64,000 nucleotides of DNA from Simplicispira hankyongi. Its GTDB lineage: Bacteria; Pseudomonadota; Gammaproteobacteria; Burkholderiales; Burkholderiaceae_C. Below the pieces are notes generated by a model, which was not told the DNA's origin, did no database searches, and saw only the letters and a list, made by a program, of their open reading frames with translations. The stretch covers positions 1-64,000 of the forward strand of contig NZ_QXJC01000008.1 of NCBI RefSeq assembly GCF_003570885.1. The letters are read 5' to 3'. Position 1 is the first letter of the stretch. Each line of letters begins with the position of its first letter. The position numbers and the translations under genes were made by a program. Positions 44,790 through 53,515 of this stretch are shown here, one piece after another.

Positions 44790-45716
44790 TCAGACGTTGA
44801 GCAGCAGCGATCCCTCGCGCCGCGCGGCGCCCGAGCGCAGCAGCTCGTCCACCAGGCTGTCGAGCCATTCGCGCTCGCTCTGGTCGGCAAAATGCGTGGC
44901 GTGCAACTGGCCGAAATACGGGGTGGCCTTGGCCCAGGCTTCCAGTGCGCGCTGTTCGATGCGCTGCCATTCGAGCAGCTTGTATTTCAGCAGCACCTTG
45001 GCGGCATACAGCGCATGTTTTTGCGGCGCGCGCACAAAGCCGTCGAGGCGCCGGCGTGCCGTGCTCAGGGCGCGCGGCGCATCGGCAAACACCGGGCCGT
45101 GACCCGGAATGACCACAGCGGGGGCGAGGCGCTCGATCACGTCGAGCGTCGCGGCCACCTCGCCAAACGCGGCGATGCCTTCGAGTTCGGGGAACACCAC
45201 GCCAAAGCCGTTTTCCCACAGCGCATCGGCCGAAATCAGGATGCGCTCCTGCGGTTCGAACAGCACGATGGAATGCGGGTCATGCCCCGGCGCGGCGTGG
45301 ATCTGCCAGGGTTTGCCGCCCAGCCGCACCTCGCGGCCCGGCGCCAGCACGCTGTCGCAGCGAAAGGGCGGGCATTCCTGGCCGGTGGGCGTGTAGCTGA
45401 GCGCGTAGGCATCCCAATGGCGCACATGCTCTGCCTGCCCGGGCGCAATGGCGGTGTGCACGCCCGGCCAGGCCTGCTGCAGCGCGGCATTGCCCCCGCA
45501 GTGGTCGCTGTGCAGGTGCGTGTTCAGGATGCGGGTGAGCGGCACGTCGCCCAAGGCCGAGCGCACCAGCGCCACCGTCTGCTGCGCGTGGCTGCAGTAG
45601 CCAGTGTCCACCAGTGCAGCGCCGTCGGGGCCCGTGAACAAGACGTTGTTGGACGAGAGCCAGCCGCGCTCGAATACGGTGATTTCAGGCGGTAGCGCAG
45701 GTGTAGCAAGCGTCAT
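44790..45716 (-). CDS. Metallo-beta-lactamase fold hydrolase
   Basis: A 308-residue MBL-fold hydrolase. The zinc motif is NTHLHSDHCGGNAAL, with further ligands in AAPGHDPHSIVLF, ISADALWENGFG and VIPGHGPVF, and a C-terminal helical extension common in the group annotated as beta-lactamase-like or quinoprotein-relay hydrolases. The substrate is unknown. It lies 19 bases downstream of the acyl-CoA synthetase gene, so the two are probably co-transcribed. Confidence 0.88.
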   Translation of the reverse strand: MTLATPALPPEITVFERGWLSSNNVLFTGPDGAALVDTGYCSHAQQTVALVRSALGDVPLTRILNTHLHSDHCGGNAALQQAWPGVHTAIAPGQAEHVRHWDAYALSYTPTGQECPPFRCDSVLAPGREVRLGGKPWQIHAAPGHDPHSIVLFEPQERILISADALWENGFGVVFPELEGIAAFGEVAATLDVIERLAPAVVIPGHGPVFADAPRALSTARRRLDGFVRAPQKHALYAAKVLLKYKLLEWQRIEQRALEAWAKATPYFGQLHATHFADQSEREWLDSLVDELLRSGAARREGSLLLNV

Positions 45717-45735
45717 CAGCTATTGTTTTTGAAGT

Positions 45736-47421
45736 TCATGCAGTGTGCCGCAACTCGCGCCGCAGGATCTTTCCTACGTTGGTTTTTGGCAGGTCGTCGC
45801 GGAACTCGATACGGCTAGGGCGCTTGTAGCCGGTCAGATTGTCGTGGCAATAGCGCGCCACGTCGTCCTCGGTCAGGCTCGCGTCGCTGCGCACCACGAA
45901 GAGCTTGACCGACTCGCCCTGGCGCTCGTCGGGCACGCCCACGGCCGCGCATTCGAGCACGCCGGGGCACAGCGAGACCACGTTCTCGATTTCGTTGGGG
46001 AAGACGTTGAAGCCGCTGACCAGGATCATGTCCTTCTTGCGGTCGACGATGCGGGTGTAGCCCTCCGCGTCCATGATGCCGATGTCGCCGGTGCGCAGGA
46101 AACCGTCGGCCGTGAAGGCGGCGGCGTTTTCCTCGGGTTTTTCGTAGTAGCCCGGTGTCACGTTGGGGCCGCGGATGCAGATTTCGCCCGGCTCACCGAG
46201 TGCCAAACTGTTGCCCTCGTCGTCCTTGATGGCGATGTCGATGCCCGGCAGCGGCAGGCCGATACTGCCGGAAAACTCGGTGGTGTTCACCGGGTTGTTG
46301 GTGCCGATGGCGCAGGTTTCGCTCATGCCCCAGCCTTCGACCATGGTGCTGCCGGTGACCTTCTGCCATTGGCGCGCCGTGCCCTCGGATGCTGCCATGC
46401 CGCCGGCCTGTGACACGCAGAGCTGCGAGAAATCCAGTGTGCGGAACTGCGGGTTGTGGAGCAGCGCATTGAACAAGGTGTTCACCGCCGGCAGCATGTG
46501 GAAGGGGCGCTTCTTGAGCACCTCGACGAACTTGGGAATGTCGCGCGGGTTGGGAATCAGGGTCAGGTGCGAGCCCTGGCGGATTGCCAGCAGGCACAGC
46601 GTGAGCGCGAAGATGTGGTACAGCGGCAGCGCGGCAATGCTGTTGGCGCGGGTGACGTCGCCCATTTTGGCCAGCGCCGGGGTGAACCAGGCCTCGGCCT
46701 GCAGTGTCGCGGTGACGATGTTGCGGTGGGTCAGCACCGCGCCTTTCGATCGCCCCGTGGTGCCGCCGGTGTATTGCAGGAATGCCGTGTCGTCCAATGT
46801 GGCGCTGCTGGCGGTGAGCGTGCGCCGCGCGCCATCGGCCAGGGCCTGGCGGAAGGTGACCAGCGTGCGCCCCGCCGAGAGCGGCAGGCTGTAGGCCGGC
46901 ACCATCTTGGCGAGGTGGCGCACGGCAAAGGTGATCCAGCGGCCGTACCAGAAGCCCAGCAGGTCGCCCATGGACGCCATCACCACGCGCTGCACGCCGG
47001 TGTGCCCAATGACTTCGGCCAGGGTATGGGCGAAGTTCTCCAGGATGACGATGGCGCTGGCGCCCGAATCCTTGAGCTGGTGCTCCAGCTCGCGTGCGGT
47101 GTAGAGCGGGTTGACGTTGACGCAGATGTAGCCCGCGCGCAGCACCGCCGCCATGGTCACGGCGAACTGCGGAATATTGGGCAGCATGATGGCCACGCGC
47201 GCACCGGGTGCGAGCCCCTGGCCTTGCAGCCAGGCCCCCAGCGCGGCAGACTGGCGGTCGAGCTCGGCATAGCCCATCCACTGCTCCATGCAGACCGAGA
47301 ACGGGCGCCCGGCATGCTGGCGCATGGCGTCTTCGATCATGTGGGCGGCCGAGCGGTACTGCTCGGGGTGCACCTCGTGCGGTACGCCTGCGGGGTAATT
47401 CTTGAGCCAGATCTTGTCCAT
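45736..47421 (-). CDS. fadD: Long-chain fatty acid-CoA ligase (FadD)
   Basis: A 561-residue acyl-CoA synthetase with the ATP loop YTGGTTGRSKGAVLTH, the motif GWGMSETCAIGTNNP, and the hinge and lysine motifs GYTRIVDRKKDMILVSGFNVFPNEIE and LPKTNVGKILRRELR. It activates fatty acids for beta-oxidation or lipid synthesis. The start at 47421 (MDKIWLKNYPAGVP) matches the FadD N-terminus; an upstream TTG is less likely. The MBL hydrolase gene follows within 19 bases and a conserved unknown gene precedes it. Confidence 0.92.
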   Translation of the reverse strand: MDKIWLKNYPAGVPHEVHPEQYRSAAHMIEDAMRQHAGRPFSVCMEQWMGYAELDRQSAALGAWLQGQGLAPGARVAIMLPNIPQFAVTMAAVLRAGYICVNVNPLYTARELEHQLKDSGASAIVILENFAHTLAEVIGHTGVQRVVMASMGDLLGFWYGRWITFAVRHLAKMVPAYSLPLSAGRTLVTFRQALADGARRTLTASSATLDDTAFLQYTGGTTGRSKGAVLTHRNIVTATLQAEAWFTPALAKMGDVTRANSIAALPLYHIFALTLCLLAIRQGSHLTLIPNPRDIPKFVEVLKKRPFHMLPAVNTLFNALLHNPQFRTLDFSQLCVSQAGGMAASEGTARQWQKVTGSTMVEGWGMSETCAIGTNNPVNTTEFSGSIGLPLPGIDIAIKDDEGNSLALGEPGEICIRGPNVTPGYYEKPEENAAAFTADGFLRTGDIGIMDAEGYTRIVDRKKDMILVSGFNVFPNEIENVVSLCPGVLECAAVGVPDERQGESVKLFVVRSDASLTEDDVARYCHDNLTGYKRPSRIEFRDDLPKTNVGKILRRELRHTA

Positions 47422-47481
47422 GCGAGGAAGCGGGTGCAAAGTGACGAAACCTTTGATTCTGTTGGGCCTTGCTGTACGGGC

Positions 47482-48222
47482 CTACCGGGCTTGTCCTAGG
47501 GTGTGGGCCAATTGCGTCTCGCAGGCGACAAGCTCGGCGTCGAACAGCAAGCCCATCAAGCGGGTTTCGCGTTCGCGCACCGTGTCCAGAAAACCTTCGA
47601 CGGCGCCGCGCTTCCTTGCCAGCGCGCCAAACGTGTCGAAACCCACCTCCAGGAAATGCTGCAATGCGCCCATGCCTGCCGCCTGGGCGGGCCCGCGCAT
47701 GGCGCGCAGGAGAAGGCGCAGGCCGGGTGTGCGGGTGAAGCGCGTCAGGTCGTGGCCCAGCTCCATCACCCAGGCCAGCTGCTGGCGCCGCGCTTCGGGC
47801 TGGCCCGCCGTCTTCCAGGCTGCGGCGTAGCGGCCCGCTTCGGGGGTGGTTGCGGGCTGCGCCAGCCAGGCCTGGGCCATGGCGTGGTCCAGCTCCTCGG
47901 TCTTGGCGTGCAGCAGCGCCAGCGTCAGCGCGGTGTGGACCACCGGGCGGGGAAAGACGGTTTGCAGCGTGCCGGCGATGCGTGCGAACTGCGCGTCGCG
48001 GGCGCTGTAGTCGCCGGGGCTGTAGAGCTCATCCAGGAAAAATTGCGTGGCGGGGCGTACCGTGGGGTCGCGCATCAGATCGGTGTAGCTTCCCATGAAG
48101 CGGCGCGACTGAAACTGCTTGATGTCGCGCACGGCGGTGGCCAGCGCGGGGTTGGACGCCTGCGCGGCGCGCAGTTCGGTCACGCGGGCAATACTTTGCC
48201 GGATGTTTTCTGCTGCGTCCAT
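47482..48222 (-). CDS. Conserved all-helical protein, unknown
   Basis: A 246-residue protein I cannot assign to a named function. It is almost entirely alpha-helical and soluble. Its notable segments are FQSRRFMGSYTDLMRDPTVRPATQFFLDELYSP, a block I associate with unassigned proteins in betaproteobacteria, and GLRLLLRAMRGPAQAAGMGALQHFLEVGFDTFG. The C-terminal third is charged and could pack against a partner. It lies 60 bases upstream of fadD on the same strand and diverges from the hydrolase gene at 48273, so a link to lipid use is possible but unproven. Confidence 0.7.
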   Translation of the reverse strand: MDAAENIRQSIARVTELRAAQASNPALATAVRDIKQFQSRRFMGSYTDLMRDPTVRPATQFFLDELYSPGDYSARDAQFARIAGTLQTVFPRPVVHTALTLALLHAKTEELDHAMAQAWLAQPATTPEAGRYAAAWKTAGQPEARRQQLAWVMELGHDLTRFTRTPGLRLLLRAMRGPAQAAGMGALQHFLEVGFDTFGALARKRGAVEGFLDTVRERETRLMGLLFDAELVACETQLAHTLGQAR

Positions 48223-48272
48223 TTCGAGATTTCGGCTTGCACAATAGGGCTTGCACCCATTACACCATTGCC

Positions 48273-49190
48273 ATGATCGCCCGCCTCCAAGCCACCTGGA
48301 CCATTGGCCTGCTGCTGATGGCGGCCCTCTGGCTGGTTTTTGCCCTGCCGCGCTCGCCCGTTTGGGCCGTGGGCGGTCTGGCGTTCGCCGCGCTGCTGTA
48401 CCTGGCTGTGATGGCGCTGCAGTTCACCTTGATGCAGCGCGTGAATGCCGCAGACCCGGCGCCGCGCGCCCGGCTTGCGCAGGTGGTGCGCGCCTGGTGG
48501 GCCGAGCTGGGCGTGGCGCTGCGCGTGTTCTGCTGGGACCAGCCCTTTCGCAGCCATGCGGAACCCGACTGGCTGCCCACGGCGCCCGCTGGCCAGCGCG
48601 GTGTGGTGCTGGTGCACGGGTTTTTGTGCAACCGGGCGCTCTGGCGCCCGTGGTTCGAGCCCCTGCGCGCCGCCGGCCATGCCTACGAGGCGGTGAACCT
48701 GGAGCCGGTGTTCGGTTCGATTGACGATTACGCGCCCACCATCGAGGCGGCTGTGCAGCGTGTGCACGCGGCCACCGGCCTGGCGCCGGTGCTCATCTGC
48801 CACAGCATGGGGGGCCTCGCCGCGCGTGCCTGGCTGCGCGCCTGCGCAGGCGAGGCGCGGGTGCAGCATGTCATTACCCTGGGCACGCCGCACCGCGGCA
48901 CCTGGGCCGGGCGCTTCTCGCGCGCCGCCAATGGCCGGCAGATGGCGCTTGACGGTGATTGGGTAGGCGCGCTCAGCGGGGCCGAGCCGCCGGGCCGTGC
49001 GGCGCTGTTCACCTGCTGGTATTCCAACTGCGACAACATCGTCTTCCCCACCAGCACCGCCACCTTGCGGGGCGCCGACAACCGTTTGATTGCCGGCGTG
49101 GCGCATGTGGAGATGGCGCGCCGCCCCGAGGTGCTGCAGGGCTGCCTGGCCTTGCTGGCGCGGGCAGCAGATCCTGTTGTAAAAAGTTAA
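48273..49190 (+). CDS. Alpha/beta hydrolase (lipase-like) with membrane anchor
   Basis: A 305-residue protein with two N-terminal membrane helices (about 6-26 and 30-50) and an alpha/beta hydrolase domain (about 108-295). VVLVHGFLCNRALWRPWF is the oxyanion region, the nucleophile Ser is in LICHSMGGLAAR (a CHSMGG variant of GxSxG), and VAHVEMARRPEV probably holds the His. LGTPHRGT is typical of triacylglycerol lipases. The substrate is not known. It is followed directly by a palindromic repeat. Confidence 0.85.
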   Translation: MIARLQATWTIGLLLMAALWLVFALPRSPVWAVGGLAFAALLYLAVMALQFTLMQRVNAADPAPRARLAQVVRAWWAELGVALRVFCWDQPFRSHAEPDWLPTAPAGQRGVVLVHGFLCNRALWRPWFEPLRAAGHAYEAVNLEPVFGSIDDYAPTIEAAVQRVHAATGLAPVLICHSMGGLAARAWLRACAGEARVQHVITLGTPHRGTWAGRFSRAANGRQMALDGDWVGALSGAEPPGRAALFTCWYSNCDNIVFPTSTATLRGADNRLIAGVAHVEMARRPEVLQGCLALLARAADPVVKS

Positions 49191-49194
49191 GCCA

Positions 49195-49246
49195 AATTGG
49201 CCTATAGCGCTTATCTGATAAGCGTTAGTAGCTATTGAAACAAGAG
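49195..49246. repeat. Comamonadaceae palindromic repeat, copy 5
   Basis: The arms TAGCGCTTAT and ATAAGCGTTA flank a three-base loop, preceded by TTGGCCTA and followed by GTAGCTATTGAAA. It is located between the ends of two convergent genes, where it could serve as a bidirectional terminator. Confidence 0.8.
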
Positions 49247-49262
49247 CAACTTCCCTGCCTGC

Positions 49263-50093
49263 TCAGTCGCCTGATGCGTTGGCGGCGATCTCGGGCAGGC
49301 CGCGCAAGCGTTCGTACACCGGCGCGAAATCGGCCGCTGTCATGTCGAACAGGTCCTGGAAGCTGTCGATGACGAAATACGTTTCCTGGAAGCTGTCGAT
49401 CTTGTAGCGGGTGCGCATGGTGCGCTCCAACTGCAGCGGCCGGCGCTGTGGTGCGCTGCTTTGCACCGAATACGGCAACTCGCCCGACGAACTCAGAATG
49501 CCTGCGCCATAGGCGCGCAGGCCGCCGGCTTCGCGGATCAGGCCAAACTCGATGGTGTACCAGTACAGGCGCGAGAGCATTTCGCAGGCGCCCAGGCGCT
49601 CGGCCTTGAGCCCGCCCTGGCCGTAGCGCTGCACGTAATCGGCAAACACCGGGTTGAACAGCAGCGGCACATGGCCGAACAGGTCGTGGAAGATGTCGGG
49701 CTCGACGATGTAGTCGAACTCTTCGGGCGTGCGGATCCAGTCCGTCACCGGGAACTTGCGGTTGGCGAGCAGGGTGAAGAAAGGCACTTCGGGGATCAGC
49801 CCCGGCACGCCGACGATCTCCCAACCGGTGGCAGGTTTCAGGCGCGCGTTGATGTCTTCGAAGCGTGGGATGCGGTCCTCTGCGCCCAGCGACGGCAGCG
49901 CGGCGATGAAGGCCTCGCTGGCCAAGCCTGGCAGCAACGCCGACTGGCGCGCGTAGAGGCGCCGGTAGGTGTCGTGGTCCTGCTCGGTGTAGCGGGCGTA
50001 GTCTTGCGGGCAGGTGTAGTCGGCGCCCGCGCGGGCGTAGTCGCCGCGCGGGGGGCGCTCGCTGGCGCCATAGACGACGGGTTCGATGGCCAT
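49263..50093 (-). CDS. phhA: Phenylalanine 4-hydroxylase
   Basis: A 276-residue iron- and tetrahydropterin-dependent enzyme that converts phenylalanine to tyrosine. The iron ligands are His136 and His141 in IFHDLFGHVPLL, and Glu182 in YTIEFGL. The length is typical of the bacterial single-domain enzyme. It lies downstream of hppD on the same strand, so the pair covers entry from phenylalanine and the step after tyrosine transamination. The pterin cofactor could be made by the pterin operon at 19-21 kb (inference). Confidence 0.95.
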   Translation of the reverse strand: MAIEPVVYGASERPPRGDYARAGADYTCPQDYARYTEQDHDTYRRLYARQSALLPGLASEAFIAALPSLGAEDRIPRFEDINARLKPATGWEIVGVPGLIPEVPFFTLLANRKFPVTDWIRTPEEFDYIVEPDIFHDLFGHVPLLFNPVFADYVQRYGQGGLKAERLGACEMLSRLYWYTIEFGLIREAGGLRAYGAGILSSSGELPYSVQSSAPQRRPLQLERTMRTRYKIDSFQETYFVIDSFQDLFDMTAADFAPVYERLRGLPEIAANASGD

Positions 50094-50189
50094 GGGGTCT
50101 CCTTTTCAGTCTTCATGGGGCATGTACCGGCCACGGCGCATGCAACCGGCGCCGCCCAGGCCAGGGCCGCCCCGCCGCGCTGGCGGCGT

Positions 50190-50251
50190 CCCCCTGCCCG
50201 CGTCGCGCAGCGATGCGAGAGCGGGGGGAAGGAGCGGAGCGACACAGGGGG
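50190..50251. repeat. G/C-rich hairpin block between hppD and phhA
   Basis: CCCCCTG (50190-50196) and CAGGGGG (50245-50251) form the outer stem, with an inner CCCGC/GCGGG pairing. The block GGGGGGAAGGAGCGGAG resembles the one at 36851-36893. It lies 10 bases past the hppD stop codon and may reduce read-through into phhA. Confidence 0.55.
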
Positions 50252-50260
50252 TGTCTCTAT

Positions 50261-51400
50261 TCAGGCTGGTGCCTTGAGCACGCCACGGCGGATCTGGTCG
50301 AGTTCGATGGATTCGAACAGCGCCTTGAAGTTGCCGTTGCCGAAGCCGTCGTCGCCCTTCCTCTGGATGAACTCGAAGAAGATCGGGCCGAGCTGGTTTT
50401 CGCTGAAGATTTGCAGCAGCAGGGCGCCCTTCTTGCCGTCGATCAGGATCTTGCGCTTGTGCAGTTCTTCGAGCGGCTCGCCGTGGCCCGGAATGCGCTT
50501 GTCCACCAGCTCGTAGTAGGTGTCGATGGTGTCGAGCAGGCGCACGCCGCTGGCACGCAGGCCGTCCACGGTCTTGTAGAGATCGTCCGAGCCCATGGCG
50601 ATGTGCTGGATGCCTTCGCCCTTGTAGCTATCGAGGTACTCCTGGATCTGGCCGGGGTTTTCCTTGCCTTCCTCGTTGATCGGGATGCGGATCTTGCCGC
50701 AGGGGCTGGTCATGGCCTTGCTCTTGACGCCCGTCACCTGGCCTTCGATGTCGAAGTAGCGGATCTCGCGGAAATTGAACAGCCGTTCGTAGAAATCGGC
50801 CCACTCGCCCATGCGGCCGCGGTGCACGTTGTGCGTGAGGTGGTCGATATAGGTCAGGCCGTGCCCAAAGGGCGCTAGGGCTTCCTGGGCGCTGACACCG
50901 GGCAGGGCCTCGAAATCGACATCGAAGAAGCCGATGTTGCCGATGTCTCCGGGCTGTGCGCCGCCCTTGCCGCGCCAGCGGTCGACAAAGTAGATCAGGC
51001 TGTCGCCAATGCCTTTGATGGCCGGAATGTTCAGTTCGCCCGGTCCCGCCTTGCCGGCGTAGCCCCAGGCGCCCAGCGACACGGCACGCTCGTAGGCTGC
51101 CTTGGCGTCGTGCACGCGGAATGCGATGGCGCAGACGCTGGGGCCGTGCAGGCGCGCAAAACGCTGGGCGAAGCTGTCGGGCTCGGCGTTGATCAGGAAG
51201 TTGATCGTGCCCTGGCGGTACAGGATGACGTTCTTGTGGCGGTGGCGCGCCACCGGCTTGAAGCCCATGGCCTCGAAGGCGCGGCCCATGGCGGCGGGGT
51301 CGGGCGCGGCGTATTCAATGAATTCAAAGCCGTCGGTGCCCATGGGGTTGTCCCAGGCGGCATGGGCGTCGGTGGACGCGAGGGTTTCGGTGGGCTGCAT
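50261..51400 (-). CDS. hppD: 4-Hydroxyphenylpyruvate dioxygenase
   Basis: A 379-residue Fe(II) dioxygenase that makes homogentisate from 4-hydroxyphenylpyruvate. The iron ligands are visible as His in YIDHLTHNVHRG, His in IQHIAMGSDD and Glu in IFFEFIQRKGDDGFG. The C-terminal GNGNFKALFESIELDQIRRG is typical. The upstream 217 bases are AT-rich near 51490-51540 and could bind the Lrp-type regulator. Homogentisate dioxygenase is not in the window; the maiA-like and FAH-like genes at 15-16.7 kb are candidates for later steps. Confidence 0.96.
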   Translation of the reverse strand: MQPTETLASTDAHAAWDNPMGTDGFEFIEYAAPDPAAMGRAFEAMGFKPVARHRHKNVILYRQGTINFLINAEPDSFAQRFARLHGPSVCAIAFRVHDAKAAYERAVSLGAWGYAGKAGPGELNIPAIKGIGDSLIYFVDRWRGKGGAQPGDIGNIGFFDVDFEALPGVSAQEALAPFGHGLTYIDHLTHNVHRGRMGEWADFYERLFNFREIRYFDIEGQVTGVKSKAMTSPCGKIRIPINEEGKENPGQIQEYLDSYKGEGIQHIAMGSDDLYKTVDGLRASGVRLLDTIDTYYELVDKRIPGHGEPLEELHKRKILIDGKKGALLLQIFSENQLGPIFFEFIQRKGDDGFGNGNFKALFESIELDQIRRGVLKAPA

Positions 51401-51609
51401 GCGGTCTCCGTCTTGTGGAAGGTTCTTGGCGCTGGTTCGCGAAGCTTGGAGCCGATGCGGGCGGGCCTTTGCGAACGAACTCCTGCACTTTAGACGTGAC
51501 TTTGATCAATATTTAGGCGAATTGCTCCGCTTTAACGCAGGTTTATTCGATGGTCCTGCGCTGCGTCAAGGCGCTCAACAGCGTATCTGCGGCGCCTAAA
51601 GGGGCGCCT

Positions 51610-51637
51610 GCGCTGTTTCAGTGGACCGAAACAGCGC
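51610..51637 (-). terminator. Hairpin over the foldase stop codon
   Basis: GCGCTGTTTC (51610-51619) and GAAACAGCGC (51628-51637) form a perfect 10-bp stem with an 8-base loop. The stem covers the stop codon of the lipase foldase gene. There is no T tract, so it may stabilise the message end or act as a weak terminator. Confidence 0.45.
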
Positions 51638-52559
51638 GCAACGCCAGCGCCGCATCGAGCCGCAATTGCTCCTGCGGCGTGAAGCTGCGCTCGCGCAACT
51701 GCGCCAGGGCATTGGCGTCGGTCTGGCTTGCCTGGGCGCGTGCATAGTCGTCCAGCCGTGCGTTCCAGTCGCGGTCTTGCGCGTCCAGTTGGGCCAGGCG
51801 CTGGGCGGCGTCTTCGCCAAAGCGCGCGCTGCGCTGGGCAAAGCGGGTGCGGTCGTCGGTTCCGGCGGCGTTGAAGGCGGCGGTTTGCGCGCCCACGGCT
51901 TCTTGCACCACGCTCTGCGCCCGCTCGGCGCGTTGCTGCGGGTCGAGTTCGGTTTCCGTGCCCGCGAGCGCCTGGCGGCGCTGCTCCGCGGTCAGATCGG
52001 GGTTGCGCTCGATTTCCAGACGCGCCAGGGTGTAGCGGTCGAGCGCCTGCTGGTCGGCAAACAGCGCGTCGAATTCAGATTCGTCGAAATACTGGCGGCG
52101 CAGCGCATCGCGGGCCTGCAGCACGTCGCGCAGGGCCCGTGGATCGGTGGCGTCCTCGGGTGGCTTGAGTTCGCCCAGGGCGACGCGGTAGTCCACATAG
52201 CGCTCGGCCAAGGCCAGGGCGCGCGTGCTGAGCGCCTCGCCAAAGCGCCGTGCCACCAACTCGGCGAGGCGTCGCTTCAAGGCTTGGGGGTCGGGCATGT
52301 TGCCGGCTTCCAGCAGCATTGCTTCCAGTTCATCGCGCAGCCCTGGGGCGAGCAGGGGGTCGACGGCGTTGGAGGGCCGCGCCAACGCGTCAGGCGGCGC
52401 AGCGCTTGGGCCGTGCATAGGCTGTGCCAGCCGAACGCCCGCTGGTGCATGGCCAGGGCTTTGGGGCGTCAGCACCCCGGTGCCCTGTGGGATCAGCCAC
52501 CATGCGCCGGCCGCAAGCACCGCGGCCGCGCACACCAGCGCAATGGCGCGTCCCTTCAC
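51618..52559 (-). CDS. Lipase-specific foldase (Lif), atypical
   Basis: A 313-residue inner-membrane-anchored steric chaperone for the secreted lipase encoded just upstream. One N-terminal helix (about 7-24) is followed by a Pro/Ala-rich spacer and a long helical foldase region with YVDYRVALGELK, YFDESEFDALFADQQALDRYTLARLEIERNPDLTAEQRRQAL and FTPQEQLRLDAAL, all normal for Lif. Unusually, the hallmark RxxFDY(F/C)LS(T)A motif in minidomain 1 is not recognisable; its place is taken by GLRDELEAMLLEAG. The start overlaps the lipase stop (ATGA). Confidence 0.82.
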   Translation of the reverse strand: MKGRAIALVCAAAVLAAGAWWLIPQGTGVLTPQSPGHAPAGVRLAQPMHGPSAAPPDALARPSNAVDPLLAPGLRDELEAMLLEAGNMPDPQALKRRLAELVARRFGEALSTRALALAERYVDYRVALGELKPPEDATDPRALRDVLQARDALRRQYFDESEFDALFADQQALDRYTLARLEIERNPDLTAEQRRQALAGTETELDPQQRAERAQSVVQEAVGAQTAAFNAAGTDDRTRFAQRSARFGEDAAQRLAQLDAQDRDWNARLDDYARAQASQTDANALAQLRERSFTPQEQLRLDAALALRAVSVH

Positions 52560-53494
52560 AGTCCTGCGTTCTTCAGGCGGTGGGCCTGCTCACGGTACAG
52601 CGTGACCGGATCGGGTGAGAACCAGTCGCGCAGGCCCACCATCTGGTTGATTTCGTCCAGGTGGTTCTGCCGGTAATCGCCCAGGTGGCGGCCCAGATGG
52701 GCCGAGCAAGCCGCCACCAGTCCATCGTTGGCTTCGCCAAACACCAGGCCGGTGGCAAACAAGGCCGCGTCGCTCGGGTCAAGCACGTTGGTCAGCGTGT
52801 TCTTGCCGGTCCAGGAGTAATAGCGCACGCCCGCCACCAGTTCGGCGCCGTTGCCGCAGCCGCTGGTGGGCACGCCTGCGCCAAAGCGCTGGTTGAAGCG
52901 GGCCGAGCCGGCCGTGGTCAGCGAATCGAGGGCGGCGGTGGGCATCTGCGGCAGGCCGCTGCCGCCCGAGGCCAGGTTGATCAAGGTCACCAGGGCGCCA
53001 GCGGCACCCTGGGCAATTGTCTCGCCTACACTGCCGGCCGGGGCTACGCCGCGCAACACATCGGCCACGCGCGAACCACGGTTGACGCCGCCAACCGAAG
53101 TGACCGAGGCCACGAGTTGCGGCGCCACACCGGCCACATAGCGCGCCGTGGGGCCGCCGTGGGAGTGGCCGATCAGGTTCACCTTGGCCGCGCCGGTGAT
53201 CGCCAGAATGTTGCGCACCTGTGCGAGCAACTGTTCGCCGCGCACTTCGGTGCTGTTGGCGGCCGACACCTGCGCCACGTAAACCTGGGCGCCATTCTGG
53301 CGCAGGTTGCTGGGGATGCCGTAGAAATAGTCGATACCAAAAACCGAATCAAAGCCGAAGAGCCCATGCACCAGCACGATGGGATAACGCGTTTGGGCGT
53401 AGGTGCTTGCAGCCGTGGCGGGCAGGGCAGTGGCGCACAGCAGCACGAGAGCGAAAAACCAGCGCATCGGCAACTGGCGGAAAAATGCGGTCAT
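52556..53494 (-). CDS. Secreted triacylglycerol lipase (family I)
   Basis: A 312-residue extracellular lipase of the Pseudomonas/Burkholderia type. The signal peptide is about 1-29 (cut near TAA-S). YPIVLVHGLFGFDSV forms the oxyanion region, the nucleophile Ser111 lies in IGHSHGGPTARYV, and two cysteines (SGCGNG and AACSAH) can form the known disulphide. NDGLV and HLDEINQ fit the Asp/His and calcium region. It is made together with its foldase. The region before the start carries a perfect 28-base palindrome that may control expression. Confidence 0.92.
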   Translation of the reverse strand: MTAFFRQLPMRWFFALVLLCATALPATAASTYAQTRYPIVLVHGLFGFDSVFGIDYFYGIPSNLRQNGAQVYVAQVSAANSTEVRGEQLLAQVRNILAITGAAKVNLIGHSHGGPTARYVAGVAPQLVASVTSVGGVNRGSRVADVLRGVAPAGSVGETIAQGAAGALVTLINLASGGSGLPQMPTAALDSLTTAGSARFNQRFGAGVPTSGCGNGAELVAGVRYYSWTGKNTLTNVLDPSDAALFATGLVFGEANDGLVAACSAHLGRHLGDYRQNHLDEINQMVGLRDWFSPDPVTLYREQAHRLKNAGL

Positions 53495-53515
53495 GGTGTC
53501 TCCTGATCGTTATAG

